The notes: generated by a model not told the origin, from the sequence alone. A stretch of DNA of 64,000 nt from Mesorhizobium sp. Root552 (GCF_001427285.1 NZ_LMFV01000023.1:186001-250000); one strand, 5' to 3'. Shown: positions 8,840 through 17,772, counted from the first letter of the stretch. Numbers and translations are program-made.

Positions 8840-9160
8840 TCAGAATTGTTTTTCCGGAACCGTCACGACCAGGCCGTGGAGCTCTTCGGAAACCCTGACC
8901 TGGCAAGCCAGTCGACTGTTTCCGCGCACGTCGACAGCAAATTCGAGCATGTCGTTTTCCATCTGGTTGCGATCGCCCACGACTTCCATCCAAGGCTCGG
9001 CCACGTAGACGTGGCACGTTGCGCAGGCGCACGCGCCGCCGCAATCGGCGTCGATGCCTTCGACCTGGTTTTGAACCGCCACCTCCATCACGGACATTTT
9101 TGGCTGCCCCTCGCATTTCCGCCGGCTGCCATCGAACTCGATGAATGTGATTTCGACCAT
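8840..9160 (-). CDS. Adrenodoxin/putidaredoxin-type [2Fe-2S] ferredoxin
   Basis: A 106 aa electron carrier. The cluster ligands fit C40-x5-C46-x2-C49 and C86 (ADCGGACACATCHVYV, then RLACQV), the spacing of vertebrate-type ferredoxins that serve P450s and some Rieske oxygenases, not that of chloroplast types. ATG 9160 was preferred to the TTG at 9172; GGTGA precedes it. It is divergent from proW. A putidaredoxin-reductase-like gene at 21196 and a Rieske oxygenase at 19232 lie in the same region, so it may be the middle member of that chain; this is inference. Isc ferredoxin is less likely because no isc or hsc genes are near. Confidence 0.9.
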   Translation of the reverse strand: MVEITFIEFDGSRRKCEGQPKMSVMEVAVQNQVEGIDADCGGACACATCHVYVAEPWMEVVGDRNQMENDMLEFAVDVRGNSRLACQVRVSEELHGLVVTVPEKQF

Positions 9161-9527
9161 TGCTGTCACCAATAGGATTTCTATGCAGGCCGCTTGGTCG
9201 CCTGCCCTTGGAAGTTCACGGGAATGCGAGCGTCCACACCATCATCCTAGCCGCTCCAAGTGATATTTCAACATAAATTTCACAAAAGAGATACGCATAT
9301 TGCAATCACAGCACATTTTCGTTGCGCGTTACGTAGATATAGGCTTTACTTTGAATGCGCCGGAAACGTGGGCGCATAAAACAATGGCCGGGGAAGCCAG
9401 ATAAGAAATCGGTTGGGGAAGTGGTCCGGACGAGTTCGGCGCGGCATTCAGCGAACGGGATCGGGTGCCTTTGGAATATCGCAAATTTTGACGGCAACAC
9501 GCAGCCGAAGGTCAACAGGAGCGCAAT
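9161..9527. promoter_or_regulatory. Divergent control region, ferredoxin / proW
   Basis: A 367 bp gap, AT-rich between about 9260 and 9310, that must hold promoters for the ferredoxin (minus) and the proWXV genes (plus). It contains the word ATACGCATAT at 9291-9300, also found in two other control regions of the island. No other gene is supported here. Confidence 0.5.
9288..9300 (+). promoter_or_regulatory. ATACGCA motif, site A
   Basis: GAGATACGCATAT. One of four copies of an ATACGCA(A/T) word in control regions of the 8.8-22.4 kb island. It could be an operator for the Lrp/AsnC regulator at 12729 or for a factor coded elsewhere; no binding evidence exists. Confidence 0.35.
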
Positions 9528-10469
9528 ATGGTCGATCCATTCGAAATTTACCACATACCGCTCGGCGACTGGATTCAATCGTTTCTCGATTACGTCGTCA
9601 AAGAATACCGGCCGATCTTTCACGCGATACGCGTTCCCGTTGGAACGGTCCTCGATGCCATCGAGCAGTCGCTGATCTCGTTTAACCCGGTCATTTTTCT
9701 CGTTCTGCTGTTTTTCTTCTGCTGGCAGTTCACAACCCTGCGGACCGCGATTTTCTGCACGGCTGCCATGACCCTCATGGGCTTTCTTGGCATGTGGCAG
9801 GAATCCATGACCACGATTGCCTTGGTGCTTTCGTCGGTTCTGTTCGCCGTTGCGATCGGGCTTCCGCTGGGAATTTGGTCCGCCAAGAGCGATCGGGTCG
9901 AGGCGATCCTGCGGCCCATTCTCGATGTCATGCAGACCTTGCCTGGGTTCGTCTACATGGTCCCGGTGGTCATGCTGGTCGGCATTGGCAATGTGCCGGG
10001 CATCATCGTGACGGTGGTGTTTGCGCTGCCGCCGATAATCCGCTTGACCAATCTCGGTCTGCGGGAGGTTCCCTCTGACACCATAGAGGCTGCTCGGGCC
10101 TTCGGGGCGCCGGAATCGCGCATCCTTTTCCGTATCCAGATACCCTTGGCGGCAAACACGATCATGGCTGGCGTTAACCAGACCATCATGATGGCGCTCT
10201 CGATGGTCGTCTACGCGTCGATGATTGCCGTCGAAGGGCTAGGGCAAATGGTCCTGCGCGGCATCGGCCGCCTGGATGTCGGCCTGGCCGCGGTTGGCGG
10301 CATCGGCATCGTCATCCTGGCAATGATACTCGACCGGATCACAAGCAGCATAACCGAACAATCGCGAAACAGGACCCGATGGACGCATCGTGGCCCCATT
10401 GGGTTTTTGCGATCGATATTCCAGTCACACCTACTTCACCGAGAAAGGACAGCAAATGGCAAGCTTTAA
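9528..10469 (+). CDS. proW: Glycine betaine/proline-type ABC transporter permease (ProW-like)
   Basis: Inner-membrane permease of a quaternary-amine or proline-betaine importer. The 313 aa protein has a long N-terminal part typical of ProW and at least six membrane segments between residues 52 and 285. The EAA loop that docks on the ATPase is at residues 187-206 (EAARAFGAPESRILFRIQIP). CAGGAG at 9516-9521 supports ATG 9528. It overlaps the start of proX by 14 bp, so the two are translationally coupled. The order W-X-V differs from the enterobacterial V-W-X. Confidence 0.92.
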   Translation: MVDPFEIYHIPLGDWIQSFLDYVVKEYRPIFHAIRVPVGTVLDAIEQSLISFNPVIFLVLLFFFCWQFTTLRTAIFCTAAMTLMGFLGMWQESMTTIALVLSSVLFAVAIGLPLGIWSAKSDRVEAILRPILDVMQTLPGFVYMVPVVMLVGIGNVPGIIVTVVFALPPIIRLTNLGLREVPSDTIEAARAFGAPESRILFRIQIPLAANTIMAGVNQTIMMALSMVVYASMIAVEGLGQMVLRGIGRLDVGLAAVGGIGIVILAMILDRITSSITEQSRNRTRWTHRGPIGFLRSIFQSHLLHRERTANGKL

Positions 10470-11448
10470 GAACAGTCTCGCATGCGCGTTCATATCCTTC
10501 CTGACCATCACGGGCGCTCATACAGCAAGCGCGCAGGATCTTGGCGTGGTCAGGCCGGCGGACGATGGCCTGCTGGAAGGATTGTTTCAGACCGAGATCG
10601 TCAACATAGGGCTGGAAAAACTGGGCTACAAAGTCGACCCGGTAAGCCACCTCGATATCCCGTCGATGACTTTGGCAGTTGGGCAAGGCGATGCCGATTT
10701 CACGGCGGTACATTGGGAGCCGCTGCAAAACAGCTATTTCGACAAGGCAGGCGGCACGGATGCGATGACCCGGCTCGGCTCGCTGGTCTCCGGGGCGGGG
10801 CAAGGCTATCTTGTCGACAGGGCAACCGCGGAGAAATACGGGATCAAGAACGTTGAGCAATTGAAGGACCCCGAAATCGCAAAGATCTTTGACACCGACG
10901 GCGATGGCAAGGCGGACCTGGCTGGATGCCCTCCGGGCTGGGGCTGCGAGAAAGTGATCGAGCACCAGATGGATGCCTATGATCTGCGGAAAACCGTTAC
11001 GCACAATCAGGGGCAATTCATGGTGATGGCGGCCGACGTCGTAAGCCGCTTCAAGGCGGGGGAGCCCGTCCTGTACTACACCTATACGCCGCTGTGGGTT
11101 TCGCAGGTCCTGCGTCCTGGCACGGAAGTCGAATGGCTCGAGGTTCCCTTCACCGCTCTGCCGGATGACGCCAAGGACAACACGACGCTGCCCGATGGGC
11201 GCAATGTGGGATTCTCGGTCAACAACATCCGGATAATTGCGAACAACAAGTTCCTCGAGGCCAATCCGATCGCAAAGCGGTGGTTCGAACTGGTCACGGT
11301 TCCCATCGAAGAAGTGAACAAGGAAAATCTGCAGATAAATGACGGGGAGAAATCCGCTGCCGATATTCGCCGTCATGCCGAGACGTGGATTGCTGCAAAT
11401 CAAGCGCAGTTTGATGGCTGGATCGAGGAAGCGCGGGCGGCCAAGTAA
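10456..11448 (+). CDS. proX: Glycine betaine-type substrate-binding protein (ProX-like)
   Basis: Periplasmic binding protein of 330 aa. It has a signal peptide ending near ASAQ (residue 25) and then DLGVVRPADDGLLEGLFQTEIV. The OpuAC-type features include FTAVHWEPLQ and the Cys pair in GCPPGWGC that forms a disulfide in E. coli ProX. ATG 10456 was chosen, with GAAAGGA at 10443-10449, inside the end of proW. The true ligand cannot be read from sequence: choline derivatives, betaines, stachydrine or other cationic compounds are all possible, and the catabolic neighbours argue for nutrient uptake, not osmoprotection. Confidence 0.92.
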   Translation: MASFKNSLACAFISFLTITGAHTASAQDLGVVRPADDGLLEGLFQTEIVNIGLEKLGYKVDPVSHLDIPSMTLAVGQGDADFTAVHWEPLQNSYFDKAGGTDAMTRLGSLVSGAGQGYLVDRATAEKYGIKNVEQLKDPEIAKIFDTDGDGKADLAGCPPGWGCEKVIEHQMDAYDLRKTVTHNQGQFMVMAADVVSRFKAGEPVLYYTYTPLWVSQVLRPGTEVEWLEVPFTALPDDAKDNTTLPDGRNVGFSVNNIRIIANNKFLEANPIAKRWFELVTVPIEEVNKENLQINDGEKSAADIRRHAETWIAANQAQFDGWIEEARAAK

Positions 11449-11528
11449 ACGCACACTGTTCATGGCGCCGGCGCCGCTCGTATGATTTCAACGGGCCGGC
11501 GCTGGCGCCCAGTCAAAAGCCTTGAAGG

Positions 11529-12599
11529 ATGACGATGAAAGCCGATGCGAAACCCGTGGTTAGGTGCCGCGATATCTGGAAAATCTTTGGGCCAAATCCT
11601 GCCGAGGCGATGGAGGCGCTCAAGCGGGACAATCTGGCGAGGGCGGAGGTCTTGGAGAGATTTCACGCAATAGCCGGCGTCGCGGGTGTCAGTTTCGACG
11701 TCTATCCGGGTGAAATCCTTTGCATCATGGGGCTATCGGGTAGCGGCAAGTCTACCCTCATCCGGCATGTGAACCGTTTGGTTGAGCCCACGGCGGGGCA
11801 GGTCTTGATCGGGGACCAGGACATAGGAGCGGCTTCTCAAAAAGAACTCAGGCGTCTTCGCGCCGAAAAGATCAGCATGGTGTTCCAGAACACGGGCCTG
11901 TTCTCGCACTGGAACGTACGCGACAACGTCGCTTTCGGTTTGGAAGTGCGCAAGGTCAAGCGCGCCGAAAGGCTGGCCATCGCCCAGGAAAAGCTCGAAC
12001 TGGTGCACCTTGGGCAATGGGCGGATCGCTACCCGTCGGAACTGTCGGGTGGAATGCAGCAGCGGGTGGGCCTGGCTCGCGCGCTCGCGACCGATCCTGA
12101 ACTGATACTGATGGACGAGCCCTTTAGCGCGCTCGACCCGCTCATCCGCCGCCAGCTCCAGGACGAGTTTTTGCGTATCTGGAAAACACTGAACAAGACG
12201 GCATTGTTCATCACCCACGACCTGGACGAAGCAATTCGCATCGGGGACCGCATTGCGATCATGAAAGAGGGGCGTTTCGTTCAGATCGGCACGCCCGAGG
12301 AGATCGTGACGAATCCGAAGGACGACTATGTTCGTGATTTCGTCCACGGTATCTCGAAGCTGAAGTTCGTTCGAGCTCATTCCCTGATGTGCGGAATAGA
12401 TCAGTACCGCGGGACGCATGGACGTCGCGGCGCGAACCTCGAACGTTATTCAAGCGTTACGGAGAACACTGACCTCGATAGTCTTATCAAGTTGAAGGTG
12501 AACGCTTCGAATTACGACCCTATCGTGGTAGTCGATTCGCATAGCAGTCCTATCGGGGTGATCACGGTTACGGATTTGCTTAACGGCATGCGTTCATGA
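11529..12599 (+). CDS. proV: Glycine betaine-type ABC transporter ATPase (ProV-like)
   Basis: ATPase subunit of 356 aa that drives the ProW-like permease. Walker A is GLSGSGKST at 68-76, the Q-loop VFQNTGLF near 118, the signature LSGGMQQR at 171-178, Walker B LILMDEP at 191-197 and the switch histidine in ITHDLDEA. The N-terminal 45 residues and the family-specific DNLARAEVLERFHAIAG match ProV. The C-terminal regulatory region is short, with one CBS-like unit (YDPIVVVDSHSSPIGVITVTD split around residue 335) instead of a full pair. It lies 80 bp after proX. Confidence 0.93.
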   Translation: MTMKADAKPVVRCRDIWKIFGPNPAEAMEALKRDNLARAEVLERFHAIAGVAGVSFDVYPGEILCIMGLSGSGKSTLIRHVNRLVEPTAGQVLIGDQDIGAASQKELRRLRAEKISMVFQNTGLFSHWNVRDNVAFGLEVRKVKRAERLAIAQEKLELVHLGQWADRYPSELSGGMQQRVGLARALATDPELILMDEPFSALDPLIRRQLQDEFLRIWKTLNKTALFITHDLDEAIRIGDRIAIMKEGRFVQIGTPEEIVTNPKDDYVRDFVHGISKLKFVRAHSLMCGIDQYRGTHGRRGANLERYSSVTENTDLDSLIKLKVNASNYDPIVVVDSHSSPIGVITVTDLLNGMRS

Positions 12600-12728
12600 T
12601 GAGGCAACGCCAGATGCGCGATCTGCCGGTTGATGTTCGAAGCGGGCGACACCGTGGACAACCCACAATCCTATGTCGACCACTTTCCTGGGTAATGCCA
12701 ATACACATCTGAGATAGGCTTTTTCGAA

Positions 12729-13253
12729 ATGACCAATGTAGTCAATTCGCTCGATGACGAAGATGCAGACCGGCAGTCTGGAGCTTCGCGAGCATCACCT
12801 TACGATGCTTTGAATCAACAGATCATCAGGCACTTGCAAAGCGACGGGCGAATGAGTTTCCGCTCGATCGCCGAAATTCTGGATGTCTCCGAAGGCACGG
12901 TGCGCAACCGCGTCGCCTGGATGAAGGAAGCAGGCGTTTTGACCATTGTCGCCGTCGTCGATCCGACGGCAATGCAATACCGGACCGACGCCATGCTCGG
13001 CATCAAGGTGGCGCCAGGCTGGTCGCCGGCGAAAGTGGCGGAACGGCTTGGCGTGCATCCCGAGGTGGTGTACGCGCTCTGGGTCAGCGGCCGCTACGAT
13101 CTCCTGGTCGAGGTCGTGTTTGATTCTTACGACGATCTGACCAATTTCCTGACGGTGCACTGCTACAGTGAATCGGACATTTCCTCGATTGAAATCATGA
13201 CTGGTCTTGTGATGTACAAGAACCAGTTTCTTCTCAAGCGAGACTTCAACTAG
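12729..13253 (+). CDS. Lrp/AsnC family transcriptional regulator
   Basis: A 174 aa DNA-binding protein. The winged HTH spans about residues 27-75 (LNQQIIRHLQSDGRMSFRSI, then VSEGTVRNRVAWMKEAGVL), and residues 82-170 form a RAM/ligand domain. The first 25 residues are acidic and not family-conserved. It lies 129 bp after proV and is convergent with the hydrolase gene, in the middle of the catabolic island, so it is the best candidate for its local regulator. Such proteins commonly sense an amino acid or a pathway intermediate; the effector here is unknown. Confidence 0.92.
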   Translation: MTNVVNSLDDEDADRQSGASRASPYDALNQQIIRHLQSDGRMSFRSIAEILDVSEGTVRNRVAWMKEAGVLTIVAVVDPTAMQYRTDAMLGIKVAPGWSPAKVAERLGVHPEVVYALWVSGRYDLLVEVVFDSYDDLTNFLTVHCYSESDISSIEIMTGLVMYKNQFLLKRDFN

Positions 13254-13277
13254 CGATAAACCTGTATTCCAGCTTCG

Positions 13278-14297
13278 TTATGCGGCCATCGCGTCGCGAA
13301 TGCATTGGTCGAGGAAGCGCTCGAATTCCCGATCGTTGCCGGGGTTGGCCACGCAATGCCCGAACGGTGAATCGAACGGGCGCAGTTGCGCGTTCACCAT
13401 ATGCCGGGCCTCGATCTCGTTGTCGGCGGGCGGGAAGTACAGATCCTGCGTGCAAGGGACGAGAATGGCGCGCGCCGGGATGCTTCGCAACGCCTTCTCG
13501 AAATCGCCGAGATAGGTTGAATTCGCGCTGATGTCGCCCTTCTGCCACGTCCACAGTTTCGCAAGCAGGTTGTTCGCGTCCCAGTTCTTGGCGTGGTCCT
13601 CACCCCAATCCGACAGAAGATCCTCGATCGTCCCGTAGCCCAGCTTGCGGTAGAGGCCATCGCGAAAGAAGGTCTGCGAAAATGCCCATCCCGCGTAGAC
13701 CCGGCCAAACGCCTTGAGGCCGTTTACGGGTGGCGAGGTGTAGGCGCCGTTGTTCCAGCTGCCATCCGCCAGCAGCGCCGCCTTCACGCCCTCGAGAAAG
13801 ACGAAATTGTGCGGTGAGGTCTTGGCCGAGGCACAAAACGGAACAATCGCGCCCACCATGTCCGGATACTGCGCCGCCCATTGATAGGCCTGGCAGCCCG
13901 CCATCGACCACCCGGCAACCAGCGCGATGCGTTTGACACCAAGACGTTCGGTCAGAAGCCTATGCTGGCAGTAAACATTGTCGAACAGCGTGATGCAGGG
14001 AAATTCCGGACCTTGCTGCGAGGGCGACGCATTGCTCGGCGATGTCGAAATGCCGTTGCCGAACAGGTTGACCGAAACAACAAAATGCCTTGCCGGGTCG
14101 ATTGCGCGGCCGGGACCGAAGAAGCCCTCGTTTCGCCTGTGGCTGCCGGTGTAGAACGTCGGCAGTACGACGACATTGTCGCCTTTGGCGTTGAGCATGC
14201 CATAGGTCTTGTAAGCGAGCTTTGCGTCAATGAGCGCTTCGCCGGATTGCAGTTCGACGCGGCCCAAATCGAAAATCTCGTAGTCAGGCTGGGTCAT
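13278..14297 (-). CDS. Alpha/beta hydrolase of the homoserine O-acetyltransferase (MetX) superfamily
   Basis: A 339 aa protein with the MetX-type fold: LAYKTYGMLNAKGDNVVVLPTFYTG at the start of the core (residues 27-51), the oxyanion stretch NLFGNGISTSPSN, the nucleophile elbow GWSMAGCQAYQWA with Ser near residue 129, an Asp in CTQDLYFPP and the His in SPFGHCV. True MetX usually has GGSMGGMQ at the elbow, so this is more likely a hydrolase or acyltransferase for another substrate. It follows the glutamine-synthetase-like gene by 79 bp on the same strand, behind a strong hairpin. GGAGA precedes the ATG. Confidence 0.85.
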   Translation of the reverse strand: MTQPDYEIFDLGRVELQSGEALIDAKLAYKTYGMLNAKGDNVVVLPTFYTGSHRRNEGFFGPGRAIDPARHFVVSVNLFGNGISTSPSNASPSQQGPEFPCITLFDNVYCQHRLLTERLGVKRIALVAGWSMAGCQAYQWAAQYPDMVGAIVPFCASAKTSPHNFVFLEGVKAALLADGSWNNGAYTSPPVNGLKAFGRVYAGWAFSQTFFRDGLYRKLGYGTIEDLLSDWGEDHAKNWDANNLLAKLWTWQKGDISANSTYLGDFEKALRSIPARAILVPCTQDLYFPPADNEIEARHMVNAQLRPFDSPFGHCVANPGNDREFERFLDQCIRDAMAA

Positions 14298-14326
14298 GAA
14301 GGTCTCCGTCGAAGCTCGCGAAATTC

Positions 14327-14365
14327 GTTGGCGTCGGCGCTGCGGGAAGCTGCGCCGACGCCAAC
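14327..14365 (-). other. Intercistronic 14 bp hairpin
   Basis: Arms 14327-14340 and 14352-14365 are perfectly complementary with an 11-base loop. It lies between the ligase gene and the hydrolase gene of the same operon. No T run follows on the minus strand, so it probably stabilises mRNA or reduces downstream expression instead of ending transcription. Confidence 0.6.
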
Positions 14366-14376
14366 ATGATCGACCC

Positions 14377-15831
14377 TTAGTAAAGCCGCAGATATTCCTT
14401 CACTTCCCAGTCCGTGACGGTCTGGTGGTAGCGCTCCCATTCGTCCGACTTGTAGGCGATGTAGGATTTCAGCATGGTGGGGCCCAGAACCTTGGCCATC
14501 AGCTTGTCTTCGGAGAGCCAGGACGTCGCCTCCATGAGGTTCCGCGGCAGCCGGCGGATTCCGGCTTTCTTTATTTCATCCGGCGTCATCGCATAGAGGT
14601 CGCGGTCCGTCGGCTTGCCGGGGTCGATCTTGTTGGAAATTCCCTCGACGGTCGCAGCGAGCGTAACGCCGAGCGAGAGATAGACATTCATGCACATGTC
14701 CGCAGCGCGGTTCTCGATGCAGTAGCGGCTCTGCGGCAGGCGGAACTGCGCCGACCGATTGTTGAAACCGTAGGTGATGTTGGTCGGCGCCCAGGTCACC
14801 GTTCCGCCCTCGAAGCCGCCGACGCGTGGCACCAGGCCATTGTACGAGTTGACCGTCGGGCATGTGATTGCCGTGATCGCTTCAGCATGCGCCAGCAATC
14901 CGCCCACCGCATAACGGGACTCGTCGGACCAGTCGCCATTTCCATCCTGGAACAGGTTCCTGTCCGGCTCGGCAAGCGAGCGCAGTGAAAAGTTGATGTG
15001 CGCGCCGGAGCGCCAGTCGCCGGTCGTGGGCTTCGGCATGAAGGTCACGAACATGCCGTGCTTCTTGGCCACTTCCTTCAAGACAATGCGAAGGAACACG
15101 AGCCGATCGGCCATTTCCAGCAGGTGGGTGTAGTGGAAATCAAGTTCAAACTGGGAATAGGCGCCCTCGGCGACGACGTCGTGCAGGTTCCAGCCGAGTC
15201 CCTCGAGAATGTCGATCATGTCCTTCAGGAAAGGCATCGAGTCGATGGAGTATTCCACGTCATAGCCGAATGCCTGACGGCGTGGCCGAAGGCCCGTCGT
15301 GCTGCGTGGGTCGTTATCGAATGCCTTTACGGGCTGCCCCTTGTCGTCCCAGCGCATCACGATGAATTCTGGTTCGATGCCGGCGTAACCGACATAGCCC
15401 GCTTTGGCGGCATCGCGAATTGCGCGTTTCAAAACCTGGCGTGAGCAGACATTGTAAGGCTTGTCCTCCCAGAACAGGTCGGCAAAGATGACGGCCATCG
15501 TCGGGTCCCATGGGCACACATAGACCGCGTCCAGGTCCGGCACCATCACCTGGTCGGAATCGGCTGCCGTCAGTTCTGGAACGAATGAAATCGAGTGGAC
15601 CGCAAACTGCGGCCCCTTGCCCGCGCAGAGCGCCTCGAAGTCGCTCATCGGCACCGGCTTGGTCTTTGGAATGCCAAAGAGATCGATCCAGCACGACAGC
15701 ACGTATTTGACGCCTGCGTCCTCCAGCCGTTTTCTTACCTGCGCGACTTTCTCGGCGCTGGGCAGTGCGTCCTGAAATGTTTCGGCGTAACGCGGCACCG
15801 CGGGATTTGTATTTTCGGCCTTAGTCAGCAC
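14377..15831 (-). CDS. Glutamine synthetase-like ligase (GlnT/gamma-glutamyl-amine ligase type)
   Basis: A 484 aa member of the glutamine synthetase superfamily. VKYVLSCWIDLFGIPKTKPV near residue 40 is the beta-grasp region of the GlnT/type III-like group; GYAGIEPEFIV, VVAEGAYSQFELDF and GAHINFSLRSL provide the metal and nucleotide site; SAQFRLPQSRYCIENRAADM carries the conserved Arg-Glu segment. Related proteins ligate glutamate to amines (methylamine, isopropylamine, anilines, polyamines). A housekeeping glnA role is unlikely in this context. The start is GTG 15831 after GAGGAGAGA. It heads a two-gene operon with the hydrolase. Confidence 0.88.
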   Translation of the reverse strand: MLTKAENTNPAVPRYAETFQDALPSAEKVAQVRKRLEDAGVKYVLSCWIDLFGIPKTKPVPMSDFEALCAGKGPQFAVHSISFVPELTAADSDQVMVPDLDAVYVCPWDPTMAVIFADLFWEDKPYNVCSRQVLKRAIRDAAKAGYVGYAGIEPEFIVMRWDDKGQPVKAFDNDPRSTTGLRPRRQAFGYDVEYSIDSMPFLKDMIDILEGLGWNLHDVVAEGAYSQFELDFHYTHLLEMADRLVFLRIVLKEVAKKHGMFVTFMPKPTTGDWRSGAHINFSLRSLAEPDRNLFQDGNGDWSDESRYAVGGLLAHAEAITAITCPTVNSYNGLVPRVGGFEGGTVTWAPTNITYGFNNRSAQFRLPQSRYCIENRAADMCMNVYLSLGVTLAATVEGISNKIDPGKPTDRDLYAMTPDEIKKAGIRRLPRNLMEATSWLSEDKLMAKVLGPTMLKSYIAYKSDEWERYHQTVTDWEVKEYLRLY

Positions 15832-16478
15832 TTGTCTCTCCTCAATCGCTCCCCGCCGGGGACAAAAACAATCTGTGTCTGCATGGCGTGATGCGGATGG
15901 CTCAATTTAATCGGTCACGGTTGCGTTTCCGCCAATGCCATTCAACAATGCATACGCTATACGTATAATTCAATCCAGTAAATATGAAATGCGAAGTTAT
16001 TTTTCGTATTGATACGCATTTATCAGTTTCGCGAAATTGCGATGACGGGCTCCACGGCTGGAACAACCTGACGTCGCCAGGTGAATGCGGGCCCGCTTGG
16101 GCCTGATGTGGGATGGATGCGGTGCAACTGGATTCGCCGTACACCGTCTTCCCGGATCAAGCCCGGGCAGGCATCGACGCATGTCGATTGCGGTGGACGA
16201 GAACCAGCTTCGGAGCAGCAGGGCTTTTCAAGCCCGTTGCCCACAAGCCAGTCAGGAATCCGATCGAGGTCTGAACGGCGAGCGCTGGCACAGCGGGGCA
16301 GCGCTATTCAAGCTGCCGCCGTTTGAGAGATATGAAGCAACATCTGCGGCCATTGGCGGCCGCAGGATTTCATAGGTTGCTCACGCCATTTCCATCATGC
16401 TGGACGAAGGCGAACCGGCCTTGCCACCGGCAATTCCGCACTGTTCGCGGAACCCAATGGCGCCAGATGCCGTCGGGT
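15832..16478. promoter_or_regulatory. Control region of the ligase operon and intergenic repeat remnant
   Basis: A 647 bp gap. The part from about 15900 to 16025 is AT-rich and must hold the ligase promoter; it contains CATACGCTATACGTATAA (15951-15968) and TTGATACGCATTT (16009-16021). The rest is GC-rich, with a short stretch CCGGATCAAGCCCGGGCAGG that resembles dispersed rhizobial repeats, and a hairpin at 16344-16365 (8 bp stem). Overlapping short frames there have no support as genes. Confidence 0.5.
16009..16021 (+). promoter_or_regulatory. ATACGCA motif, site B
   Basis: TTGATACGCATTT, about 180 bp upstream of the glutamine-synthetase-like gene. The half-related CATACGCTATACGTATAA lies 45 bp nearer that gene. 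It matches sites A, C and D. Confidence 0.35.
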
Positions 16479-16829
16479 CTAGAGCCTTGCCGTGACAACC
16501 ATCTCGACGCGCCAGTCTGGGTCGAGAAGTGCTGCCTGCACGGTAGCACGGGCAGGCGGGTTCTCGCCGTCCACCCACGCGCTCCATGCTGCGTTCATCC
16601 CTTCGAAATCCGCGCGGTCGGCCAGATAGACGCTTATCCGCAGTATCTTCGATTTGTTGCTGCCGCAGCTCGCCAGCAATTCGTCGATATTTGCCAGGGC
16701 TTCTTTGGTCTGCACTTCAATCGAAGTGCCTTTCACATTGTTGGCGATCTGCCCTGCCAGGTAAATGGTATGTCCATCGATGACGGCTTGGCTGGTCCGC
16801 CGGTTGGAGCCGTGACGCGTTATCTGCAT
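16479..16829 (-). CDS. RidA family enamine/imine deaminase-like protein
   Basis: A 116 aa YjgF/YER057c/UK114 protein. RidA enzymes hydrolyse reactive enamine/imine intermediates formed by PLP enzymes or amine oxidases. Seen: IYLAGQIANN near residue 24, EALANIDELLASCGSNKSKILRI split in the middle, and NPPARATVQAALLDPDW with the ligand-binding arginine and a C-terminal VEMVVTA. ATG 16829 was chosen because GAGGTG lies just before it; GTG 16841 is also open. It is the third gene after the two dehydrogenases. It may clear an imine made from the island's substrate, which is inference. Confidence 0.9.
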   Translation of the reverse strand: MQITRHGSNRRTSQAVIDGHTIYLAGQIANNVKGTSIEVQTKEALANIDELLASCGSNKSKILRISVYLADRADFEGMNAAWSAWVDGENPPARATVQAALLDPDWRVEMVVTARL

Positions 16830-16868
16830 GGTGCACCTCACATGCTGGATTTGATGATTGGACGGGCT

Positions 16869-17762
16869 TTATGCCTGGGAACCGATCTCGTGCGCCGACA
16901 TGACCTCGAGCGAGCGGACAAGCGCGGAATGGTCGAGTTCCCCATCGCCTCTTGCCTTGCTGCTGTTGAACAGCTCCTGGCAAGTCGCGGTATTCGGCAG
17001 TGAAACACCCAGGCTTCGAGCGGTCTCCAGTGCAAGTCCAAGGTCCTTTTGGTGAAGCCTGATCCTGAAGCCCGCGTCGAACGTGCGCTTGATCATGCGT
17101 TCGCCATGGACTTCGAGGATGCGCGAGGCCGCAAATCCACCCATCAATGTCTTGCGAACGGCAGCCGGATTGCAGCCAGCCTTCGAAGCCAGCACCAGGG
17201 CTTCGCCGACGGCCTCGATATTGAGCGCCACGATGATCTGGTTGGCGACCTTGCACATCTGGCCAGCGCCGTTTTCCTCGCCGACCAGAGTTATGTTCTT
17301 GCCCATGAATTCGAACAGGGGGAGGGCTCTTTGGTAGGCCGCCTGCCCGCCGCCGACCATGATAGTCAGCGTCGCTGCCTTTGCTCCGACCTCGCCTCCG
17401 GAAACGGGGGCATCAAGGTAGCTTGCGCCCTTGGCTTCGACCGCGGACGCGATCGTTCTCGTGGCGATCGGGCTGATGGAGCTCATGTCGATCACAAGCG
17501 ACCGCTCACCTAGTCCTTCGATCAGGCCTTTTTGTCCCAGAACCACCCTTTCGACATCGGGCGTATCGGGCAGCATCAAAATAACAACGTCGCAGCGCTG
17601 GGCGACTTCAGCCGGTGTAGCTGCAATCTCGAGGTGGTGCTGTTCGAGGCATGCCGGCAACGGGGATCTGTTGAGCGTCGTTACAATCGAATGCCCCGCA
17701 TTCGCCAGATGCGACGCCATCGGTGCGCCCATTACGCCAAGCCCAATGAAGCCAATTTTCAT
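16869..17762 (-). CDS. Beta-hydroxyacid dehydrogenase (tartronate semialdehyde reductase/3-hydroxyisobutyrate dehydrogenase type)
   Basis: A 297 aa NAD(P)-dependent enzyme. The Rossmann motif GFIGLGVMGAPMASHLANAG is at residues 4-23, the substrate loop DAPVSGGEVGA near 118, and the catalytic lysine in GQMCKVANQ near 168. It is closest in pattern to 2-hydroxy-3-oxopropionate reductase (GarR/GlxR), but this family is easily misassigned and no glyoxylate carboligase gene is near. ATG 17762 was chosen because AGGAGAA precedes it. It starts 10 bp after the upstream D-2-hydroxyacid dehydrogenase stop, and ridA follows by 39 bp. Confidence 0.9.
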   Translation of the reverse strand: MKIGFIGLGVMGAPMASHLANAGHSIVTTLNRSPLPACLEQHHLEIAATPAEVAQRCDVVILMLPDTPDVERVVLGQKGLIEGLGERSLVIDMSSISPIATRTIASAVEAKGASYLDAPVSGGEVGAKAATLTIMVGGGQAAYQRALPLFEFMGKNITLVGEENGAGQMCKVANQIIVALNIEAVGEALVLASKAGCNPAAVRKTLMGGFAASRILEVHGERMIKRTFDAGFRIRLHQKDLGLALETARSLGVSLPNTATCQELFNSSKARGDGELDHSALVRSLEVMSAHEIGSQA

Positions 17763-17772
17763 GGCGGTTCTC

